Shown here one piece after another: positions 1 through 6,282 of a DNA stretch of 8,659 nt. The notes beneath the pieces were generated by a model, which was not told the DNA's origin, did no database searches, and saw nothing but the letters and a program-made list of their open reading frames with translations. Every line of letters begins with the position of its first letter. Within the stretch, counting starts at the first letter, position 1. A program made the position numbers and the translations under genes. Source of the DNA: Methylococcaceae bacterium (GTDB lineage Bacteria > Pseudomonadota > Gammaproteobacteria > Methylococcales > Methylomonadaceae); NCBI GenBank assembly GCA_030618325.1, contig JAUXDP010000136.1, positions 1 through 8,659 on the forward strand, given 5' to 3'.

Positions 1-415
1 CATTAATCAAAATAGCCAATTGCTGATATTGAATATCAGTGTAAGGTGTCGTTTCCGTTCCTTCCAATTCTATGCCAATAGAAAAATCGTTACAACAGTT
101 TCGGCCTTGATACTCAGATAGTCCAGCATGCCAGGCTCGTTTGTCGAATGGTACGTACTGTATTATGTTTCCAGTACGATCAATCAAGACATGGCAAGAA
201 ACCTCAAGTTGATGGATTTCCTTAAAATAAGGATGTTTATCTGGATTCAATTGGTTAGTGAATAGTTGGTCTATATAAGGTGTCCCAAACTCGCCAGGTG
301 GCAAACTGATACAATGAATCACGATCAAGGAAATATCGTTTATATCTGGCCGTTCGTCATGGTTTGGCGATAATAGTCTTTTGGCATTTTCCAGCCAGTG
401 ATGTTTAATTTGCAT
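1..415 (-). CDS. ampD: AmpD, 1,6-anhydro-N-acetylmuramyl-L-alanine amidase (partial, C-terminus outside window)
   Basis: This is a cytoplasmic zinc amidase of peptidoglycan recycling. The family cleaves the bond between anhydro-N-acetylmuramic acid and the L-Ala of recycled muropeptides, which also lowers the AmpR inducer signal for beta-lactamase. Reading the minus strand from the ATG at 415 gives 138 open codons starting MQIKHHWLENAKRL and continuing off the left edge. AmpD hallmarks are visible: ISLPPGEFG (37-44 region), QYVPFDKRAWHAG (86-98), NDFSIGIELEG (109-119) and a YTDIQYQQLA stretch. His34 matches the first zinc ligand and Glu116 the catalytic glutamate of E. coli AmpD, at the same numbers. 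The other zinc ligands (His154 and Asp164 in E. coli) would lie beyond the edge. The ATG at 419 is rejected because it stops after four codons. No good Shine-Dalgarno is seen. The divergent nadC neighbour supports the call. Confidence 0.96.
   Translation of the reverse strand, partial: MQIKHHWLENAKRLLSPNHDERPDINDISLIVIHCISLPPGEFGTPYIDQLFTNQLNPDKHPYFKEIHQLEVSCHVLIDRTGNIIQYVPFDKRAWHAGLSEYQGRNCCNDFSIGIELEGTETTPYTDIQYQQLAILIN
381..409 (+). promoter_or_regulatory. Candidate sigma70 promoter for nadC
   Basis: TTGGCA at 381-386 (one mismatch to TTGACA) and TTTAAT at 404-409 (one mismatch to TATAAT) are separated by exactly 17 bases. Transcription would start near 416 and leave a leader of about 29 bases before the nadC ATG. 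The whole promoter lies inside the 5' coding part of the divergent ampD gene, which fits the very short 29-bp gap between the genes. No equally good promoter was found for ampD in the 5' end of nadC. This is a match by eye to consensus and has not been tested. Confidence 0.5.
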
Positions 416-444
416 GCATTAATTTTAAGCTAAACAAAAACGAA

Positions 445-1278
445 ATGAAATTAAATCACGTACTAAGCAACGAAGTGGTGGCATACCTAAGCGAAGATGT
501 CGGCTCAGGTGATTTAACAGCGGCGATAATTCCTGAGGAAATTGTCGCCGAAGCAGTGGTAATCACCAGAGAAGCTATGGTGTTATGCGGTAAGCCCTGG
601 TTTGATGCCATCTTTAAACAGCTTGATAAGCAGGTACATATTACCTGGTCGAATTCAGAAGGTGATTACGTTGAAGCTGGAACTGAATTATGCCAGCTAA
701 CTGGCAATGCCAGAGCCTTGTTGACAGGCGAAAGAACCGCATTAAACATACTACAAACTCTCTCAGCAACAGCAACCATAGCCCGAAATTATGCTCAAGC
801 TGTGGCCGGTACTGGCTGCAAAATTTTGGATACTCGAAAAACTATTCCAGGGTTACGTATGGCTCAGAAATATGCAGTTGAATGTGGCGGCTGTTATAAT
901 CACCGGATTGGTTTATTTGACGCTATTTTAATTAAGGAAAACCATATTATCGCTGCCGGATCAATTGCCCAAGCTGTAGCCAGGGCGAGGCAGAGTAGTA
1001 CTGTACCCGTTGAGGTTGAAGTCGAAAATCTGGATGAATTTCAACAGGCTCTGGATGCAAACCCAGACAGGGTTATGCTGGATAATTTTTCTCTGGCTGA
1101 TATGCGAACAGCTGTAGAAAAAAATGTAGGGCAAATCGAACTGGAAGCTTCGGGGAATGTCGAACTTAACAATATCAGATCAGTAGCCGAAACGGGTGTG
1201 GACTATATTTCTGTTGGAGCTTTGACCAAAAATATTAAAGCGATAGATTTATCTATGCGAAGTAGCTTTAAGGAGTAA
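445..1278 (+). CDS. nadC: NadC, nicotinate-nucleotide pyrophosphorylase (quinolinate phosphoribosyltransferase, decarboxylating)
   Basis: This cytoplasmic enzyme of de novo NAD synthesis converts quinolinate and PRPP to nicotinate mononucleotide, CO2 and pyrophosphate. The protein has 277 residues, normal for the family. Visible family motifs are EDVGSGDLT near residue 17 in the N-terminal sandwich domain, LTGERTALN, DTRKTIPGLR (129-138, with the basic residues that contact quinolinate), GGCYNHRIGLFDAILIKENH (Lys164 and Glu165 in the barrel), VEVEVE, MLDNF, LEASGN (233-238) and the phosphate-binding SVGALT near the C-terminus. The ATG at 445 is the natural start, 29 bp from the divergent ampD start, although it has no clear Shine-Dalgarno. 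A candidate promoter lies inside ampD. The next gene follows after five bases, so the two probably form an operon. Confidence 0.97.
   Translation: MKLNHVLSNEVVAYLSEDVGSGDLTAAIIPEEIVAEAVVITREAMVLCGKPWFDAIFKQLDKQVHITWSNSEGDYVEAGTELCQLTGNARALLTGERTALNILQTLSATATIARNYAQAVAGTGCKILDTRKTIPGLRMAQKYAVECGGCYNHRIGLFDAILIKENHIIAAGSIAQAVARARQSSTVPVEVEVENLDEFQQALDANPDRVMLDNFSLADMRTAVEKNVGQIELEASGNVELNNIRSVAETGVDYISVGALTKNIKAIDLSMRSSFKE
1270..1275 (+). promoter_or_regulatory. Shine-Dalgarno of the flavin reductase-like gene, inside the end of nadC
   Basis: AAGGAG lies in the last two codons of nadC, just before its TAA stop, eight bases upstream of the ATG at 1284. This fixes the start of the downstream gene and suggests translational coupling: ribosomes finishing nadC would be positioned to reinitiate. 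The site is much better than anything ahead of nadC itself. Confidence 0.75.
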
Positions 1279-1283
1279 CGAAC

Positions 1284-1775
1284 ATGTCTGAAAATATTGC
1301 AGAAATATTCAAACAAATCATGCACGGGGTATATGTAATCGGTGTAGCTAACGGTGATCAACAAAATGCCTTTACTGCTGCATGGGTCATGCAGGCTTCA
1401 TTTGATCCGCCATTGCTGGTATTCAGTATAAACCCAGAAAGTCGTTCATTTCAGCTGTTAAAAGAAGGCGGAATATGTTCGATTAACGTGTTGAATCGTG
1501 AGCAAATGGAACTGGCAGATCATTTTGGACATCACAGCGACAAAGATAAAATGTCAGCTTGCCAATGGCGTAAAGCTAAAACAGGCGTACCTGTAATGAC
1601 AGAAAGTCTAGCCTATTTTGATTGTGAAATTAGCCATTATGCCGATGCCGGCGATCATAAACTGGCTATTTGCCGGGTTGTTGATGCCGCCATATTGAAT
1701 GAGGGTATCCCTATGAGTTATAGCATGACAGACGATATGGATGGCAGTAAAGAGATATTTCCTGATGAATTCTGA
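1284..1775 (+). CDS. Flavin reductase-like, FMN-binding split-barrel protein
   Basis: This 163-residue protein matches the flavin reductase-like family (split-barrel FMN-binding fold, PF01613 type), whose members use NAD(P)H to reduce flavins for partner oxygenases or act as small flavoproteins. Supporting features are an N-terminal FKQIMHGVYVIG strand, the FTAAWVMQASFDPPLLVFSI stretch (flavin-binding region; the D-P-P-L-hydrophobic pattern is typical), SINVL, DKMS and the conserved G-D-H triad at 123-125 followed by KLAICRVVDA, which in the family contributes to the nicotinamide site. There is no signal peptide or membrane segment, so it should be cytoplasmic. Its start is fixed by AAGGAG eight bases upstream, within nadC, implying co-transcription with nadC. 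No oxygenase partner is visible, so substrate and role are unknown. Its 3' end faces the large kinase gene across 27 bp without a recognisable terminator hairpin. Confidence 0.85.
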   Translation: MSENIAEIFKQIMHGVYVIGVANGDQQNAFTAAWVMQASFDPPLLVFSINPESRSFQLLKEGGICSINVLNREQMELADHFGHHSDKDKMSACQWRKAKTGVPVMTESLAYFDCEISHYADAGDHKLAICRVVDAAILNEGIPMSYSMTDDMDGSKEIFPDEF

Positions 1776-1802
1776 AAAGGATTGTGCAAGGAGGGGTAGG
1801 GT

Positions 1803-2972
1803 TTATGACACTTTTTCTCCACGTGTTTGTAATTCCTCTTGCAATGAAGAAAACTTGGTAAGTTGCCCTTTAATACCTTCGATATCAAATACGTCAATCA
1901 TTTCCCTTAGCTGGTTGGCATAGTCCAAAACAGGTTCGAAGTTGTATTCCTCAGCAATATTGACTAAGTCATCCGCAAATTTTTTCATGTCAGAAATCTT
2001 ATTGCCTTGCTGAATGATTTGCCATTGCTCTCTTTGTTGTTCCAGTTTTTTTAATACCTCGGGCAATAGCTTTTGTTGTGTCGCTGATAATTCAATTTTA
2101 GTAGAGTGTGGATTATCCAGTTTGATAATTTGATGGTCGAGAAAGCGAGTTAATGCAGAAAATAAATCGGCACGTAGAACCGGTTTTCTCAAATAAGCAT
2201 CAAAATTTTCACTTTTTGCTCGTTCGTAATCATCCTTCATGACTGAGGCCGTCAACGCGATAATGGGAACATCCTTGAATTGTTTGATTTTCTCAGCAGC
2301 CTGGTAACCATTCATGACCGGCATTCTGATATCCATTAAAATTAGATCGAAAGCCTGTTGCTGAGCAATATTAAATGCTTCCTGACCGTTTTCAGCTTCA
2401 ACAATGGTGATTTCTGTATCCACAAAATTTGCGCATATTAATTGTCGGTTATCTGTAATATCGTCAACGACCAGTATTGTCGCCGGTGCAAACTGTACTG
2501 TATTAGCAACAAAATTATCGGTTTTAGATAAAAGACTTGGTTTTACCGAGGCAACATCAACGTTGTTCAAGCAAACGGTAAAAGTTGAACCTTGCCCCAC
2601 TTCACTTTTTACTGAAATATCTCCTTCCATCAGCTCAATTAATCGACGACTAATCGATAAGCCCAGACCCGTACCACCAAATTTTGAATAACTCTGACCA
2701 TCGGTCTGTTGAAATTCTTCGAAAATGGATTGCAATTGTAGCTCTGGAATACCGATACCGGTGTCCTCAATATCAATGATTAAATTCAGTGTGCTGCGGA
2801 TTTTATTATCATTAACGGTTCTCGCCCTTAACCGAATATGACCAAGCTCAGTAAACTTAACGGCATTACCGATAAGGTTTAACAGCACCTGCCGTAAACG
2901 AATGGCATCTAACATCAGGCTTTCTGGTATTTTAGAATCAACATCAATGATTAAATCCAGACCTTTTTCATG
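1803..2972 (-). repeat. Duplicated kinase segment, copy 1 (partner 7490-8659)
   Basis: This stretch encodes the end of HisKA/HATPase, the REC domain and the helical tail of the large kinase. It aligns without any net gap to 7490-8659 on the same strand, with a constant offset of 5687 bases. The encoded proteins differ at about 65 of about 380 compared positions (hand count, roughly 83% identity). The copies diverge completely only at the last residues, where the other copy carries nine extra codons. This indicates duplication of a kinase gene rather than convergent family resemblance. Confidence 0.9.
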
Positions 2973-5900
2973 TATTTTCATCATGAAAATATTACCCAAC
3001 TCAGTAAATAATTCATGAGGGTTGGTTGCCGTTTTTTCGATATCCATTTTCCCGGCTTCAATTTTGGATAAATCCAGAATATCGTTGATGAGTAGCAACA
3101 GGGAATTACCAGCAGAATGAATAGTTTTAACAAATGACTTAAGTTTAGGGTCTCTTACCTGGTCGTTCAGTAATTCGGTAAAACCAATAATGGCATTCAT
3201 AGGGGTGCGAATTTCGTGACTCATATTGGCAAGAAATTCAGATTTGGCATGATTTGCAGCTTCCGCATCTTCTTTGGCTTTCTGCATGGCTGCTTCCATT
3301 TCAAGACGTTCTGTCATGTCAACTGCGATCGTTAATAAAGCATGCTGGTTATGGTAATTAACCAACATGATAGACATCATCATAGAACGAACTGTACCGT
3401 CAGGTTTTTTAAACTGGATAATTTTTTGCTCTACTTTGCCATTCTCGGTAAGCTCTTTTAGAATAGCATTCCGATCATTACTGTCATTATAAAAATCCAG
3501 AGCATTATATTTTCCAATATCCTCCTTGCGGATTTTATAATCAGTCAATGCTTGAGGATTAGCAGATATGATTTTCCCATCAAATGAAGTAACAAAAATT
3601 TGTAGGGGGATAGTGTCTATTAAAGCCTGGGTTTGAGCTTCAATTTTTTTCCTGCGACATACTTCGTTAGCCAGTTTCCTGTTCCAGTAGAAAAAAGTAG
3701 CAATAATTAAAGATAAAATCCCTGCTATTATAGCTAGCCAGGTATAGTCAATTTTTGTCGCATATTTATGTTTTCCCCAGGCATCAAGAATATGCTGTTT
3801 TTCTGCTTTACTTATAGAGCCAAGTGCGCGATTAAATAGGGGCACTAAGGGTGAAAATTCTTTACTCATACCAAAGGCTAACTGGGTGGTAAATTCTGTT
3901 TTTCCAATGATATGAATATTATTCATCTGATGTTCGGAGATGTGATAGCTTGCCTGTGCTAATGTCGCCAAGAGAGCATCAACCTTACCGGTTGATACCG
4001 CAGTGAGCCCATCATCAATTGAATCAACCAAGTGAAAACTTAGGTCTGGATATTTTTTTATGATTTCCGCCACATAGCCATATTCTTTTATGACAGCTAT
4101 TTTTTTTTGTTTTATCTGCTCGATATTTTCAACATAGTTTTCATCATTTTTCATGACAATGATGATAGGGCTTGATAGATAGGGTTGAGTGAAAGTTAAG
4201 TGTGATTTTAGATCTGAATTAGGGGATTCAGAAAGTATATCAACTTCACCTTGTTTGACTTTGGTGACTGATTCACTCCACGATTGGGTTGGGATAAGGT
4301 CAATTTTAATGCCCAGTTTTTGTTCAATCAGTTTTAAATGTTCGGCAACAATGCCTATATAGTTGCCCTGATTATCAAATGCCTCATAGGGAAGCCAATT
4401 GGGGTCACCGGTAAAACGGATGGTTTTGTGATTATTAAGCCACTGTTGTTCTTTGGTACTTAAATTTAAAGTATTCACTTCATCTCTATCAACACCCATC
4501 CATTTAAGCCTAAGGGAGGATATTTCTAAGTCTGAAATCGACGCCAACGCCTTGTTCAAAATACCTTGAAATATTTGCCAGTCTTTACGGACAGCAAATG
4601 AGTGGCTCTTGGGTTTCAGTTCTGAAGGTTTAGTCAGAATGATTTTTAAATTTGTTAATGCATTTTCTGAAGCTATCCAATTTGCCGCTCCTTGATTACC
4701 AATATAAGCATCCGCTTTACCATGCGAAACTGCAGTTAAAGCCTCCAATGTGGAGGCAACAGGTAAAAGATTTATTCTTGGAAAATCAGTAGCCAAGCGT
4801 TCGTGTAAAGAATATTGGTTTTCTATAGCAACTGTTTTATTTATTAAATCATTCAGGCTGGTTATTTTTAAACTGTTCTTTTTCGTATAAATTGAGATCG
4901 GTGGAGTAAAATAGCCATTTGTAAAATTCAAAAATTGCTGCCGTTTTGGAGTTATAACAATACCGCCTAGCATATCAATATCATGGTTGCGCACTTTCTC
5001 AAGTGTTTCCGACCAGCTATATTGTGAGATAATTTTAAATTTAATTCCAAGCCGACTTTCAATTAGCCGTGCTAACTCCGCAGTAAATCCTTGCATCTTC
5101 CCTGAATTGCCAACAAATTCAAAAGGTGGCCAGTTTGATTCTGCACCTAGTCGTATCTCTGGATGATCTTTAAGCCACTTAACTTCCTCTGTTGTTAATT
5201 TCAAAGCTTGTTTTTTTGATTTCGGTATTTTCCCCAACCATTTGTTATATATTGTTTGTCTCTCATGAACCGAGATAGCATTCAGGCCTTTTTGTATAAT
5301 CGATGCTAATTCTGGTGCATCCTTTCTACTAATAACATGAATAGTATTACGGCCTTTCACACGAGTAGATTTAAACGGAATAATCGTATTGATGGCATCT
5401 TTTTTTAAAGTGTGGTTAAGTACTGCATAGCTGTCATAAAGTACGTCTGCTCGATTTTCTAACACGGCATCTATTGCTGCGCCAAAGTTATTAGTGGTAA
5501 CAATATTTATTTTCGGATAATGTTTTTTTAAAGTGTTGATATGAGCATAGTTTTTTGGAATCGCTATGCGTTTTCCATTCAGGTCATGTATTGTTTTTAC
5601 ATCGAGATCATTACGTATAAAAAAATAATCCAGCGTTTCACTATAGGGTTGTGAATAAATAACATATTCAGCCCTGTCTTCGGTGTAATAAGCTGAACTT
5701 AATAAATCAATTTTTTTGTTACGAATATTTTGTAGATGATGACTCCATTGAGCAATCGTCACTTCAAACTTTAAACCGGTCTTGTTAGCTATCAGATTTA
5801 AATAATCATTGGCCATACCGCTGTATTTTCCATTACGATCTACAAAATCAAAAGGTGGCCAATCGGAAAGGCCGCCAACGGATACGTGTGGGTGTTGTTT

Positions 5901-6221
5901 TATCCAGTTCTTTTCTGCTGCGGTTAAAGTGACTTCAAAAGAATGTTCTAAGGAGCTTGGTATATTTGGATTAGCATAACTGAAATTATGGAAGGTTATT
6001 AGAAATAGCAGAAGTAACCAAAATATCTGACCATACCTTTCACATTCAAAAATACCTTGTTTTGAGTGTCTTTGTTTTTCTGAAAAGCGAAGAGTGGGGA
6101 TGACGCAATAGTGATTTATTAAGTTTTGCAGCAAAGGTATTTGCAATAAACAGGGGTGCCATAAACAAGGTATTTTTGAATGTAAAAGAATATACTCTAT
6201 TAACCGTTTTTTCAGGATCAT
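1803..6221 (-). CDS. BvgS/EvgS-like hybrid histidine kinase with three periplasmic solute-binding domains
   Basis: This is a membrane sensor kinase of 1472 residues. In order it contains: a displaced signal peptide (core about 65-83, ending FSYA); three SBP_bac_3-type Venus-flytrap domains with landmark W-P-P-F or W-L-P-Y motifs at W121, W364 and W609; one membrane span (about 827-846); a PAS domain (about 858-972); HisKA with NMSHEIRTPMN and phosphoacceptor His1002; HATPase with N-box Asn1119, DTGIGIP at 1153 and GGTGLGL at 1182; a REC domain (about 1247-1362) with Asp1253/1254, phosphoacceptor Asp1297 and Lys1346; and a helical tail (about 1380-1465) like an Hpt domain but without histidine. 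All catalytic kinase motifs look intact. The ATG at 6221 is the only conventional ATG or GTG before residue 136, although a 53-codon inverted-repeat insertion lies between it and the signal core and no clear Shine-Dalgarno is seen. The gene follows the HD-GYP regulator by 61 bp, so co-transcription is likely. The ligand is unknown; amino acids or similar small molecules are typical for these sensor domains. Confidence 0.93.
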   Translation of the reverse strand: MILKKRLIEYILLHSKIPCLWHPCLLQIPLLQNLINHYCVIPTLRFSEKQRHSKQGIFECERYGQIFWLLLLFLITFHNFSYANPNIPSSLEHSFEVTLTAAEKNWIKQHPHVSVGGLSDWPPFDFVDRNGKYSGMANDYLNLIANKTGLKFEVTIAQWSHHLQNIRNKKIDLLSSAYYTEDRAEYVIYSQPYSETLDYFFIRNDLDVKTIHDLNGKRIAIPKNYAHINTLKKHYPKINIVTTNNFGAAIDAVLENRADVLYDSYAVLNHTLKKDAINTIIPFKSTRVKGRNTIHVISRKDAPELASIIQKGLNAISVHERQTIYNKWLGKIPKSKKQALKLTTEEVKWLKDHPEIRLGAESNWPPFEFVGNSGKMQGFTAELARLIESRLGIKFKIISQYSWSETLEKVRNHDIDMLGGIVITPKRQQFLNFTNGYFTPPISIYTKKNSLKITSLNDLINKTVAIENQYSLHERLATDFPRINLLPVASTLEALTAVSHGKADAYIGNQGAANWIASENALTNLKIILTKPSELKPKSHSFAVRKDWQIFQGILNKALASISDLEISSLRLKWMGVDRDEVNTLNLSTKEQQWLNNHKTIRFTGDPNWLPYEAFDNQGNYIGIVAEHLKLIEQKLGIKIDLIPTQSWSESVTKVKQGEVDILSESPNSDLKSHLTFTQPYLSSPIIIVMKNDENYVENIEQIKQKKIAVIKEYGYVAEIIKKYPDLSFHLVDSIDDGLTAVSTGKVDALLATLAQASYHISEHQMNNIHIIGKTEFTTQLAFGMSKEFSPLVPLFNRALGSISKAEKQHILDAWGKHKYATKIDYTWLAIIAGILSLIIATFFYWNRKLANEVCRRKKIEAQTQALIDTIPLQIFVTSFDGKIISANPQALTDYKIRKEDIGKYNALDFYNDSNDRNAILKELTENGKVEQKIIQFKKPDGTVRSMMMSIMLVNYHNQHALLTIAVDMTERLEMEAAMQKAKEDAEAANHAKSEFLANMSHEIRTPMNAIIGFTELLNDQVRDPKLKSFVKTIHSAGNSLLLLINDILDLSKIEAGKMDIEKTATNPHELFTELGNIFMMKIHEKGLDLIIDVDSKIPESLMLDAIRLRQVLLNLIGNAVKFTELGHIRLRARTVNDNKIRSTLNLIIDIEDTGIGIPELQLQSIFEEFQQTDGQSYSKFGGTGLGLSISRRLIELMEGDISVKSEVGQGSTFTVCLNNVDVASVKPSLLSKTDNFVANTVQFAPATILVVDDITDNRQLICANFVDTEITIVEAENGQEAFNIAQQQAFDLILMDIRMPVMNGYQAAEKIKQFKDVPIIALTASVMKDDYERAKSENFDAYLRKPVLRADLFSALTRFLDHQIIKLDNPHSTKIELSATQQKLLPEVLKKLEQQREQWQIIQQGNKISDMKKFADDLVNIAEEYNFEPVLDYANQLREMIDVFDIEGIKGQLTKFSSLQEELQTRGEKVS
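6037..6062 (+). repeat. Terminal inverted repeat, left arm
   Basis: This 26-bp arm begins CTTTCACATTC and ends CCTTGTTT. It is the inverted copy of 6163-6188 with one mismatch (C at 6041 where the partner implies T). It lies in the kinase coding region just upstream, in gene orientation, of the signal-peptide core. Confidence 0.9.
6163..6188 (-). repeat. Terminal inverted repeat, right arm
   Basis: Read on the minus strand this arm begins CTTTTACATTC and ends CCTTGTTT, matching the left arm at 25 of 26 positions. It begins 33 bases after the kinase ATG at 6221. The arms could pair in the kinase mRNA into a long stem with a 100-base loop close to the start codon. Confidence 0.9.
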
Positions 6222-6282
6222 GGCCTATTTGGTTATTAAAATATACTTTTCTTGTGTGGAAAGTATTTCAAATAAAGATACC

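Larger units (their letters stand above)
6033..6191. mobile_element. MITE-like inverted-repeat element inserted in frame in the kinase signal peptide
   Basis: Two 26-bp arms, 6037-6062 and 6163-6188, are inverted copies matching at 25 of 26 positions and share the core ACATTCAAAAATACCTTG. The 100 bases between them carry no gene of their own. On the minus strand GTAT occurs just outside each arm (6195-6192 and 6036-6033), which may be a target-site duplication; a TA duplication in the same register is also possible. The listed span (element plus one GTAT) is 159 bases, exactly 53 codons. It is open in the kinase frame, encoding residues 11-63. Deleting it joins MILKKRLIEY to GQIFWLLLLF, a normal signal peptide. 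Size, terminal repeats and lack of a transposase fit a non-autonomous miniature element. The exact ends and family are uncertain, since only one copy is in view. Confidence 0.7.

Noticed and set aside
442..478. Promoter for ampD inside the 5' end of nadC
   Set aside because: TTTAAT occurs on the minus strand at 455-450, but the hexamer at the right distance (CCACTT) does not resemble a -35, so support is too weak.
690..881. 63-codon plus-strand frame inside nadC
   Set aside because: It is out of frame within the well-conserved nadC gene and its product resembles no family.
1776..1802. Bidirectional terminator between the convergent flavin reductase and kinase genes
   Set aside because: The 27 bases contain no self-complementary stem followed by a T-run on either strand.
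1741..1923. 60-codon plus-strand frame across the end of the flavin reductase gene and the kinase 3' end
   Set aside because: It overlaps two supported genes, has no good ribosome site, and its sequence is a by-product of their coding constraint.
2404..2691. 95-codon plus-strand frame opposite the kinase HATPase and REC regions
   Set aside because: It is antisense to a strongly conserved coding region, with no family match or start signal.
6000..6034. Out-of-frame ATG at 6034 (minus strand) as an alternative kinase start after the inserted element
   Set aside because: It is preceded by GAAAGG but is in the wrong frame and stops after 11 codons.
6243..6266. Small hairpin (ATACTTT / AAAGTAT) between the HD-GYP regulator and the large kinase as a terminator
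   Set aside because: Only a 7-bp AT-rich stem with a 10-base loop. This is too weak to call a terminator, and co-transcription across the 61-bp gap remains likely.
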